The position numbers were made by a program, and so were the translations under genes. A DNA stretch of 30,447 bases from Amoebophrya sp. AT5.2. Its lineage: Eukaryota; Sar; Dinophyceae; Syndiniales; Amoebophryaceae. Under the pieces are notes generated by a model. It was not told the DNA's origin and searched no databases. It was given only the letters and a program-made list of their open reading frames with translations. The stretch lies in assembly GCA_005223375.1 (NCBI GenBank), contig RXOD01004051.1, forward strand, positions 1-30,447, given 5' to 3'. Positions 1 through 8,284 of the stretch are shown here, piece by piece (the stretch's first letter is position 1; every line of letters starts with the position of its first letter).

Positions 1-3000
1 ACGCTCCGCGCGAGCGACGGCTCCCGGTTTTCCAAGTAGTCGCGGTACTCCGCAACGAACTGGTCCCCGTTTTCGCGAGAAAACCGAGTCGCGGCAGACC
101 GCACAAATGCCGCTCCAGTGGCGTGGCCATTTCCTTGATGAAGTGGGTGGTCAGTCTGCTGCATCGAATTCGTCGGTCGGGACCGGTCGTCGCTCTCGCT
201 TCGGACAGGCAGCGCTTCCGAGGTCTTTAGTGAACTTCTTGTTGGAAAGAGGAGGTACGAGTTGGCCACCGATGACTCACGGTCGTCCTCGTAGTAGGGA
301 GGACCAGACGAGGACGACATCGTGACGCCGTCGTGTCCGCGACCCTCATTCATGGTCGTGGACGAGGACCACGACGCTTTTCCTTCTGCACCAGCCGCAC
401 GGTGCTCGTCCACAAGTCGCAAAGTTTCTGGCGGCGCTTCGATGCCCAAGAAAAATGTCTCGGATACGACCGCCGATTCGTGCACCACCGTCTCCGCGTG
501 CGCCGCATGTCGCATGTTGTACAGGGGCCCGCGGCCCCATACGAGGTGGTCGTAGCAGCGAACCTCCTTTGCCGAGTGCAACGAGTGGAAGACCGGCACA
601 CCGAGGAAGTTGCGAAATAGGTCGTCGTAGTAGAACGCCCTCTGCTCGCCTGCGGCTAGCCTTGGCACCACCTCGTCGTCCAAAAACGCCGCCAACCGCC
701 GCCCCACCTCTAGCACTGCCGCGGAAGACCACGTTCCGTCGCCAACGACCGCGTTTTCGCTGTCCCGCTTTAGTGCTCGCAGTCTCTCGCTCACCCGCTC
801 GTCTTCCGCCTTCGAGTAGTTCCCCGTGCTTAAAATCGTGCGCTCCCACTGCCGCTGGAGCGAGTTGCCGAAGTGATAATGGTAGAACAGTTGCACCTCG
901 ACCTCTTCGCGCTGTTCGCCCTCTACCACTTCGGCAACTCGAAGACTTTTTTGCAGAGCCCGCACCTGCTCCGCCAGCGGAACGTACCACGTCATGTCGT
1001 GGCCCACGTTCGCGGGGAGGTTCATGTTGCTGACCACCCCGAACCGCGCTCTCTTCAAGCTTTTGAAACTTTCTGGCAGGCGTTTGGTGCGGACGTAGGC
1101 ACGCTGGCGAAGCTCGGCGCAGGAGGAGAGGAGGCTTCCTTCGGGGAGCGAGTCCGTGTACACGTGCTCGTAGTGCACACAGGCGTTGCGGACCACCCCC
1201 TGGGCGCAGGGGTGGCGAACGTACACCTCGTTGCGGAAGTAGGGCCGCGCAATCTGCCACGTGGGGAGCGAACGAAAGAAGGGCGTCTGGGGCCGGAGGT
1301 TCTGGGGGTCGGCCGCGGAGGCGCCGGCGGCCGTTCGAAGTGAAGCAGGCCTGCTCGTCGTCCTCGTCGCAGAAGTGTACTGGAGGTCCTCGTGCGACTC
1401 GGTCGAGGTCGTGCTGGTCTGCTCTTTGTCGCGGGTCAGAAAAGCCTCTTCCTCTTCCTCCTCTGAGGAACTCTGCAGAAGCAGATCCGCCAGGTCGTGG
1501 TGCTGCGCCACTGCACCACGAGCAGATCCACGAGATGATCCTGCTGCTTCGCCCACCTCCCCCTCGCCCTCTGGCTCTCTACCGTGGTCCACTTCCTCGT
1601 GGTCCAGTCTGTGAAACTTGGCCAGCTTTTCGCGGACGATGTGGTTGAGCCACTCGGGGTCGATGCGTTCAGCCGCGTGGTGGATGCTGTGCATGCGTGG
1701 CTCCGCGAGCCGCTTGCGCAGGAAGACGGGCACGTCCGACGCATACGTGTTCACCCCCATCTCGTGGTACGCCTTGCGCCGCAGGAACGCCGTTTGGTTG
1801 AAAAACAGGTCCAGCGCTACCGCCACGGGGAAAACAGAAGCAAACTCCTGCTCTTTTGCTGGTGCGTCAGAGTGGGAGGTGGTCCTTTCATCCTGCTCCC
1901 CGCGCTGTTCGTCTTTTTCCTGGTGCTCTGGATGCTCATGCTCCCCCGGAGTCTGTTTCGCGCCTCCGTACTGCCCCGCCGAACCGAACCTCGGGAAGAA
2001 GCCGTGCGGCTCTGCGCGAGGCATCCCATTCGCGAGGAGCGTATGGGCCGGAATTTCGAGGAAGTCTTCCAGGAACTCGAGCAGAAAGCCGCCCGTCTGG
2101 TCCGTGGCCGTCTGCGCGAAGTGCTTGGGGTGGACCCCGCGGAACCGGTTTTGCCAGAAAAAGTCCTGGCAGTACAAGGCAATCGCGCGCGGATCGCGGG
2201 CCACCTCATCTCGGATGCGCGCGCGCCACGATCGCAACATCGCGGCGCGCTTCCGGTCCGAGCTTTTTCCCGAGACGAGTAGATGAGCATCTTCAACATC
2301 ATGATCGACTTTCACGCCGAATTTCGCGAGCACTCCGGCCCAAAAACTGTCCTCCTCCTGCTCCTCAATTTGAACTTCATCTACCCTATCTCGAGGATCA
2401 ACGTCCTCTTGAAACAGCATTTCCTCGACTTCCCGCAGGCAGACGTCGCCCAGAAACCTTCCCGCGGACACCAGGGTGGCAAACACATCCTCCTTCGTGA
2501 GTCCCCAGTCGGATTCGTCCACCGATTCCGGTCGCAGCAGGACGTAATCCGCCAGTTCGAAAAGCACGTTCAGGGCGTGCGCAAACTGTAAGTCCTGCAG
2601 GAACATGTGGTAGGCCAGCACCAGCATCACCACCGTGCCGCCGTGGCAGCTGTGCCGACGGGTGAACCGACTCGACAGCTCGTTCACCAGCCAGCGACCC
2701 CGGGGAAAAACCCAGTCCTCCTGCCAGATCCGGTAAATCCCCAGCTCCCCCACCAGCATGCTGTCCCAGGGATGGCTCCCAAGTGCGTGGATCTCCCGCA
2801 AGCGGCTGGACACGTGCGGCAGGATTTCTTCACTTGGCAGGATTTTTTCGCTTCTGTGTCTTTGTCTTTCTGGAGTTGCGTCCCGGGGTAGTTTTGTTGA
2901 AGTAGATGTCGGCGCTCTTGTAGTAGTTGATGCCCCCGCGGCGGCTGAGTCGACGTCTTGCTCACTTCTACTTGTGATGTACTCCCCGAGCGAAACTCGC

Positions 3001-4550
3001 TCGAACACATCCGCCATCGCTGGTAGGCCGGCGTTTTTCGTCACGAAATTCAGGCTCTTGCTGAACGTGACGTACCGGTCGCGGTGCAGGCCGCAGTCGC
3101 CCGCTGCAATCTCCTTTATCCTCGTCCCAGGTTCTGAAGATTGCCGGCTGCCGCGGTACTTCGACAGATTCGCAATCTCGGCTAGGTGAAAAGCGGTTCG
3201 TCTTCTTTGCTCGTCCTTCTTCTCCTCCTGCGCCGGATTTTTTTCCACCTCGGTTCTTTGCTTGACGACCCGACAGTCGTACTGGGTGAAGGAGGCGAGG
3301 AAAAAGCCGTAGGCCTCTCGGATCCAGTGGTACACGTTTTTGTCTTCCTCGCAGGACAAGTCGTCGATCTCGGGACCGTAAAACTCCCACACCTCCGACA
3401 TCTTCTTGTAGAACAAAGCCTCGTCATGTCGCAGGGTCTGGGATGCAACATAGGCAACGTCGTCTGACCACAAGGCGTCATCTTTATTCTCCTCGAGGGA
3501 GCTTGAGGACCTTGTTTTCTTTGTTGCGCCCCCCATCGCGATCACGTGTCGCCGCAAGAACCGGCCCCACGCGGAGGTACTGCGGTCTTCGTGGCTTCGC
3601 AGCGCCACTGCGTGTTTCCGCAGCTGGAAGTCCGTCCAGGCGCCGGAGATTTGAATCACATGCGCGAACTCGTGCAGGAAGAGCGAGAACGGTTGTTTTC
3701 CCGGTGCCGCGGCCGCGTCGTACGGCTGAAACTCTATTCGCCTCAGCACATTTGCAAGGCAGTTTTTCATTTCAGGAACATCTACATCTGCTGCGTGTTG
3801 CAGTTCTTGTGGCCTCAGGCACCACAAGCCCGTGTGGTCGGGTTCGGGCCGGTGCGGGTGGTTGAGCGAGACTTCCCGCTTCCAGTCACCTCCCTTCTTC
3901 ACCAGTGTCCGCAGCAGTGCGCGCGCAAACCCCAACAACGTCAAAAACTCGTCCCGGAGCGAAGGCGGCTGCTTCATCTTCCCCATCGAGCTGCAGGTAG
4001 ATGTATTTGTAGACCACTTCATCTGCGACTGCTGCGAGGAATCTGCTCGTGGTGGCGAGCTCTGCTGCTTATTCTTCTCGTCGTCGTCATTCCGGGGGGC
4101 ACAACTGTCATATGCGCCGAAGGTGGCACCACCTCCGAGAGGGTTAACGTCCTCGTCCAGCACCCCGTGAAGATCTTCAGGATGACTACCTCCGCCTCTA
4201 GATCCAGAAGATCCAGTCTGATGATGGTCTTGCTCTTGCTCTTCTCCGTCCTCAGAAGCTGTAAAGACGATCTCTGGCAACGGCATTGTTCCCCCCGACG
4301 TAAAGTCGCTGTCCAGGATCTGGTCGGGTTTTTTCATGTTCTGCATTTCGAAGTACCCGCTGCGCTGCAACAGGTAGCGGATTGGCTCACCGAAGTTTCG
4401 CCGCCGATACAGCTTCGCGGCAGAAGCAGAACCACTCTCATCAGATGTTGCGCACATGATGAAGAGATGAACAGCGGCGCGATGAAAGCAACGCGGCCCG
4501 AGAAGGCGCTTTGGTCGGCGGCAGAGAACGCACGAGGGTGACGGAGCCAT
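1..4550 (-). CDS. Very long single-frame protein with zinc-metallopeptidase-like HEFAH motif, C-terminus outside the window
   Basis: Starting at the ATG at 4550-4548, the minus-strand frame stays open to the left edge, about 1,516 codons with no stop and no needed intron. An in-frame TAG lies just upstream (4574-4572), which supports this start. The N-terminal ~200 residues are basic and then low-complexity (Glu/Gln, Ser, Gly). Residues 293-297 read HEFAH, the HExxH zinc signature. A segment WIREAYGFF near residue 412 could supply a downstream Glu ligand, as in M90/MtfA-like gluzincins, but the overall fold is not recognised. Further on there are helical, Trp- and Phe-rich stretches (for example FFWQNRF near residue 790) separated by acidic and Ser-rich inserts. 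It is transcribed divergently from the small gene at 4670. I infer a large zincin-like protein; substrate and location are unknown. A reader who assumes introns might truncate it, but continuous coding-like composition argues for one exon. Confidence 0.75.
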   Translation of the reverse strand, partial: MAPSPSCVLCRRPKRLLGPRCFHRAAVHLFIMCATSDESGSASAAKLYRRRNFGEPIRYLLQRSGYFEMQNMKKPDQILDSDFTSGGTMPLPEIVFTASEDGEEQEQDHHQTGSSGSRGGGSHPEDLHGVLDEDVNPLGGGATFGAYDSCAPRNDDDEKNKQQSSPPRADSSQQSQMKWSTNTSTCSSMGKMKQPPSLRDEFLTLLGFARALLRTLVKKGGDWKREVSLNHPHRPEPDHTGLWCLRPQELQHAADVDVPEMKNCLANVLRRIEFQPYDAAAAPGKQPFSLFLHEFAHVIQISGAWTDFQLRKHAVALRSHEDRSTSAWGRFLRRHVIAMGGATKKTRSSSSLEENKDDALWSDDVAYVASQTLRHDEALFYKKMSEVWEFYGPEIDDLSCEEDKNVYHWIREAYGFFLASFTQYDCRVVKQRTEVEKNPAQEEKKDEQRRRTAFHLAEIANLSKYRGSRQSSEPGTRIKEIAAGDCGLHRDRYVTFSKSLNFVTKNAGLPAMADVFERVSLGEYITSRSEQDVDSAAAGASTTTRAPTSTSTKLPRDATPERQRHRSEKILPSEEILPHVSSRLREIHALGSHPWDSMLVGELGIYRIWQEDWVFPRGRWLVNELSSRFTRRHSCHGGTVVMLVLAYHMFLQDLQFAHALNVLFELADYVLLRPESVDESDWGLTKEDVFATLVSAGRFLGDVCLREVEEMLFQEDVDPRDRVDEVQIEEQEEDSFWAGVLAKFGVKVDHDVEDAHLLVSGKSSDRKRAAMLRSWRARIRDEVARDPRAIALYCQDFFWQNRFRGVHPKHFAQTATDQTGGFLLEFLEDFLEIPAHTLLANGMPRAEPHGFFPRFGSAGQYGGAKQTPGEHEHPEHQEKDEQRGEQDERTTSHSDAPAKEQEFASVFPVAVALDLFFNQTAFLRRKAYHEMGVNTYASDVPVFLRKRLAEPRMHSIHHAAERIDPEWLNHIVREKLAKFHRLDHEEVDHGREPEGEGEVGEAAGSSRGSARGAVAQHHDLADLLLQSSSEEEEEEAFLTRDKEQTSTTSTESHEDLQYTSATRTTSRPASLRTAAGASAADPQNLRPQTPFFRSLPTWQIARPYFRNEVYVRHPCAQGVVRNACVHYEHVYTDSLPEGSLLSSCAELRQRAYVRTKRLPESFKSLKRARFGVVSNMNLPANVGHDMTWYVPLAEQVRALQKSLRVAEVVEGEQREEVEVQLFYHYHFGNSLQRQWERTILSTGNYSKAEDERVSERLRALKRDSENAVVGDGTWSSAAVLEVGRRLAAFLDDEVVPRLAAGEQRAFYYDDLFRNFLGVPVFHSLHSAKEVRCYDHLVWGRGPLYNMRHAAHAETVVHESAVVSETFFLGIEAPPETLRLVDEHRAAGAEGKASWSSSTTMNEGRGHDGVTMSSSSGPPYYEDDRESSVANSYLLFPTRSSLKTSEALPVRSESDDRSRPTNSMQQTDHPLHQGNGHATGAAFVRSAATRFSRENGDQFVAEYRDYLENREPSLARS

Positions 4551-4669
4551 TTTGCTCTGAATTTCACGTTTCTACTTTAAAATATAAAGTTGTAGTCACA
4601 TATGGAGTAGGAGTTGGAGAGAGAGAGAGAGTTTAGTTTCAACCTGCACCTACTACGTTACGTAGTGTC
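4551..4669. promoter_or_regulatory. Short divergent intergenic region between the HEFAH gene and the small plus-strand gene
   Basis: Only 119 bases separate the two ATG codons of divergent genes, so both promoters or trans-splice acceptors should lie here. Visible parts are an A/T-rich tract (TTAAAATATAAAG) near 4577-4589, a GA dinucleotide run at 4617-4631, a TTTAG acceptor-like site near 4632-4636, and a near-palindrome ACTACGTTACGTAGT at 4652-4666. The palindrome shares the string TACGTTACG with the ends of the repeat element at 8211 and 29803. Function is inferred from position only. Confidence 0.4.
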
Positions 4670-5161
4670 ATGGCAATTGAGGACGAGGATCGATTTGGAA
4701 ATTATATTTATATAAACGTCGAAGCAAGGAATAGGAAGTACAAACAAATCCAGACGATGTCGTGCACCACGACGCACACGGAGGACCAGTATCGCTGGCT
4801 GGAAGAAGAGGGCAGGCGGCCTCTTCCGACGTTCTACTTGGCAGATGAAAAGAACACCGTGAGTGCCTCGCCGAGTTAGCCTTTCTTCGTCCGACTCCGA
4901 CCGTCACGCAAAAGACGTATGCTGATTTTTTTATGTGAAAAAGCAACATCAGTTGTACTAGTACTTATGGCATGGTACATTGAGTAAGCGCATATATTCA
5001 AATTCAATTTCATCATTCGTTTTCATCCACTTTTCAGCAGAGTCGTCGCCTCATTTTCGTTGCGCAGGCAGCAGTGTGGGAAGTGGGAGTCGTGGTCGTA
5101 CTCCAAAAATCAGCGGTTCATTCAGGATGGCGTAGATTTGAGTATGAACTACTACGACTAG
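4670..5161 (+). CDS. Small two-exon hypothetical protein, about 92 residues
   Basis: Exon 1 runs from ATG 4670 to 4858 (63 codons) and ends at a strong donor, ACC|GTGAGTGCC. The unspliced frame stops 7 codons later. A second exon begins after CAG near 5069-5072 in phase 0 and reads CGKWESWSYSKNQRF, followed by FIQDGVDLSMNYYD and a TAG at 5159-5161. Both parts are rich in Trp, Tyr, Gln and acidic residues, unlike random frames. No family recognised; no signal peptide or membrane segment. It is the only plus-strand gene model in the window: divergent from the HEFAH gene and convergent with the TBC gene, whose stop lies 33 bases away. The exact acceptor (between 5066 and 5073) is uncertain by one or two codons. 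Confidence 0.6.
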
Positions 5162-5194
5162 AACGCGAATTCGTAATCAAGGAGGACAAGGTCT
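5162..5194. other. 33-base convergent intergenic gap
   Basis: The stop codons of the plus-strand small gene (5161) and the minus-strand TBC/PH gene (5195) are only 33 bases apart. The 3' ends of the two transcripts must therefore overlap in antisense. No poly(A) signal is recognisable. Confidence 0.6.
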
Positions 5195-8100
5195 TCAATC
5201 ATCCGACCAGCTTCCGGGGGAGAGTATCTCTAGGTGTTGTCGAATGCCCACCGCCCATTTTTCTGCGTCTCTTGCGGGGAACCGGAAGAAGTACTCCTCG
5301 CGGGGTGGATTTCGCTTGCCGCCTCCACTTTTTAGTGCACACGAAAAGAGTCGGAAATACACGTGCCCAGATTTTCCACCTCCGAACAGCGCCTCTGCGA
5401 GTGCCTTGGACGACGACGAGGAGCCACCTTCAATCGTCGTGCTCTTCCTTTTTCTGCGGGTCGTGTTCGATGCATGTATGCGGCTCTCCATATCTTCTTG
5501 GCCATTCCGAATTTTGCCTCTACTGTCAGCAAAGGTAAACGGGACGCCGACGCCCCCGAGAGAAGCAGTACTAGACCGTTTTTCATCTCCCGTAGGTGCA
5601 GAGCTGCTCTCCGAATCCTCACCGACTTCGAGGGACATCCGGAAAGTCATCAGATCCAGGGAATTCCGGGGTTCGTTTTTCCTCCACCCTTCCACGTCCT
5701 TGAACCAGGAAAGCAATCCTTTTTCCAACACCAAAAACCGCTGCTTCCAGTCCCGGAACAGGCTTGGTGACTGCTTCTCGCACCAACCGCGGATCATCGC
5801 CGCGTAATGGTAGTTGCCCTTGGCCTTGCCGCTAGTCGTGCTAGTAGTCGAACAGGAGAAGCAGGACGAATGGGAATATGTGGAGGTGCTAAAATATAGC
5901 GGTCCGACAAGGTGGTAGTAGGGATCGGGTTGGGCTTGATCGTCATGATGATTCTCGAGCTTCATGTGCTGTTGACGGATCGGGTTGCGCTTGATGTGCT
6001 GCTGAGGCACTGCCGCTGATTCAACACCGGGCTGTGCAGGATCTTGATCTTCACAGTCGTATAATTCGGCAAGTTGCGGCTCCACCATCGACGAGGCTGC
6101 GGCCTCGACTTCTGTCCTTCGTTCTTTCGCGTTTTCGTCGACTTCGCGGCACAGCAGGAGATGTTGGTTTCGGGACCAATTCAACAGCTCTGCTTCAATC
6201 CCGATAGACGATAGCACGACGTCAGAGCAGCTCTGGTTCTTGTCGTTCGTGTCGTTGCGCTCGTGATGTTGCAGCAGCACTTGGCGGACCGTCTCCTGTA
6301 GTACTGCGAGGTCCTCGTCTTCTTCTGCTTCGCTGTCCCTTTCCTTCTGTGCTGATCGCAGCTTTGCGACGATTTCTTGCTCGTGCTGCAGCAGCCACGA
6401 AACGGAGAACCGGTGAAGCACTGCCATGCACGCATACTTGTTCGATGCCTTCCAAAAATGTTGAGCAGGAGCATTGGGAGCTGCAGCGGGCGAACCCGAG
6501 GAGGTCAAGGTTTCGCCCGGAGGAGTGCTGCCGTCCTCCTTGTGGGAACAGTTGTAACGTCCTCCATAACGTGAACCAGGTGAACCTTCTTCACAACCGT
6601 GAGCCTTCGTCGTCGGAAGATCGGATCTGTTGGTGCAGTTGCTCGCATCTCCACCTACGAAACTGCTTTGCCGGGCACGATCCACCGGGAATTTCCATTT
6701 GCATTTCTCGGGCGTCGTTATGCTCGGGCACGAGATGGTGGCGCGAGTGAGCTTGGGCGCCGGACTATTCTCCCTGCTGCTAGGATCCACCAAGTTGGCG
6801 CTCGTGCATCCACTGGTCGACGATGACGAAGATCTCGACATCGTTGTACTGGGGTCAAAAGCGATTCCAATACCACCTCTTTCGGCGCTGCGGGACCCTA
6901 GCGCGAGAGCACAGGCAGAGGACCTCGGCGGCGCTCCACTCTTTCTTTCCCCACCAGCGGGAGCACCCTGGTCACCGGCTTCTTCTTCGACATCGAGAGC
7001 CTTTTCGACCGATTCTCTTCTAGAACAAGGGGTCATATTACTCCTATCCGAGCAAAACGCGAATAGTTGGTCCAGGAGCTGCAGCGTTCCCGAGACTGGC
7101 AGCCATGTCGCGAACAGACTGCAGTACCATTCGACCGCGAGCATGCGAAAAAATTCTTCCAGTACGCACAACTTTCCCCGACGATCCTCTGCGACGCAGG
7201 CGGCCCGCAACGCTTTCCGCAAGGCGACGTTACTGGCATGGTTCCCGTTCTTCTCCCATGCGCCGAGCCCCTGGTCGTGGTGGGAATTCACAGCTCTATT
7301 ATTTGGTGCACCACTGTCGTCGAAGAAATTATGTCCTTCAGCTTCCAGCCGCAGTCGCACGCTGCCGGGCAGCCACGGAAGACCACGGGCCCCCAGGTGC
7401 TTCGCGATTCCACGAGCCCACGGACAGCCAAATGTAGTGCTAGTGGTGCTGGCCCTAGCAGCGGCGGACTCGCCTGCTGGTTCCTGGTGTCGGGATGAAG
7501 CCCACCCGGCTGTGCTCGGCGGTTCCGTCCAGCCATGCACGGCGCGATGCAGGTGCACGAGCCTCGCTACCGCGATCGTCGCGAAACAGCGACTTTCGAC
7601 CCGGAGGCCAAACAAATCGGACGCGTAGTAGTCGTCTGGGAGAACGCGGGCGACCAAGAAACACATCGACACGAACGCTAGCTCTTCGTCGAGCCCGCTG
7701 CCCAGCAGGATGGCCGCGGCGAGGAAATTTTGGCCCTGCGAGAAGCCGCCGGCGACGCTTCTAGTACGAGTCGCGAACGCAAGCAAGACACGAGAAAGGG
7801 CGGCTTGGATGTTCTCCGGCGCGAATATGCCGTTGTTGTTAAAAATCGGTGTTACTCTACTCGACGAAGAAGACGATCCATTTTTTCCCGCAGAAGTACA
7901 GGTTTTTGTCTGGCCTTCGGTCGTTCCCCCTGCTGAAGGTGGCAGATGAGAGGCGCCGCGTACAGGAGCGGCGCCGCCACTTGTTGAAGACGACCCCTGA
8001 AGGTCCTCCCCATGATCGTCGTCCTGCTCCTCCTCGTCACTACTAGCCCCCGCTCCTTCCGCGTTTCGTTGCGCTTCGAGGAACTTGGCCAACGGGGGAC

Positions 8101-8201
8101 ACGCGAATGTCCTCGGAACGTCGAGCTTGATTTGCTCCCTGTCCTCACGAGACGCTGCGAACTGGTGGAGCGCGTCGTTCCTCCCTCCATGGCAGAAGTC
8201 T
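5195..8201 (-). CDS. TBC-domain Rab GTPase-activating protein with C-terminal PH domain (5' exons missing)
   Basis: This large last exon encodes about 1,001 residues, beginning after an acceptor GTACAG|A at 8203-8202. The frame has no ATG before an upstream TAA (8218-8216), so earlier exons must exist. The first 30 residues hold IKLDVPRT, the TBC arginine-finger motif IxxDxxRT (Arg at residue ~30). After an unusual ~70-residue acidic/Ser insert come RVLLAFATRT, then GGFSQGQNFLAA (Gln finger at residue ~155) and LPDDYYASDLFGLRVE. All are typical of the TBC fold that stimulates Rab GTP hydrolysis on membranes. A long Ser/Gly-rich linker follows. The C-terminus (about 800-993) is a PH domain: GWCEKQSPSLFRDWKQRFLV at its start, FRFPARDAEKWAVGIRQHL in the last strand and helix, with a basic/Ser insert between. 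The PH domain probably binds phosphoinositides. Both catalytic fingers are present, so activity is plausible. Confidence 0.85.
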
Positions 8202-8210
8202 CTGTACCAC

Positions 8211-8284
8211 GTACGTTACGGCGACAACGGGGGGTGACCATGTCAGCCCTGACACTTTCAGAACACTTTCAGAACACTTTCAGA
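8211..8284 (+). repeat. Introner-like repeat element, copy A
   Basis: On the plus strand the copy begins GTACGTTACGGCGAC, followed by a G-run, a divergent ~20-base spacer, and three tandem units of the motif ACACTTTCAGA. The distance from GTACG to the first ACACTTTC is 41 bases. Copy B at 29730-29803 (minus) has the same order and the same 41-base distance. Copy A sits directly upstream of the TBC gene's 3' splice site, inside the predicted intron and antisense to that gene. It may be one end of a mobile or intron-forming element; the other end is not found. Confidence 0.65.

Noticed and set aside
123..149. Minus-strand HPLHQGNGH, resembling the Fic motif HPFx(D/E)GNGR
   Set aside because: The acidic residue is Gln, the key Arg is His and the following sequence does not resemble a Fic helix. 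It lies in a low-complexity part of the long minus-strand frame.
346..1260. 304-codon minus-strand frame in another register
   Set aside because: Arg/Ala/Pro-rich shadow of the long minus-strand HEFAH gene, without domain-like sequence.
3546..4541. 331-codon plus-strand frame
   Set aside because: Antisense shadow of the HEFAH gene; it covers the HEFAH codons and has no protein-like features of its own.
6630..7628. 332-codon plus-strand frame
   Set aside because: Antisense to the TBC domain coding sequence, whose catalytic motifs are clear on the minus strand.
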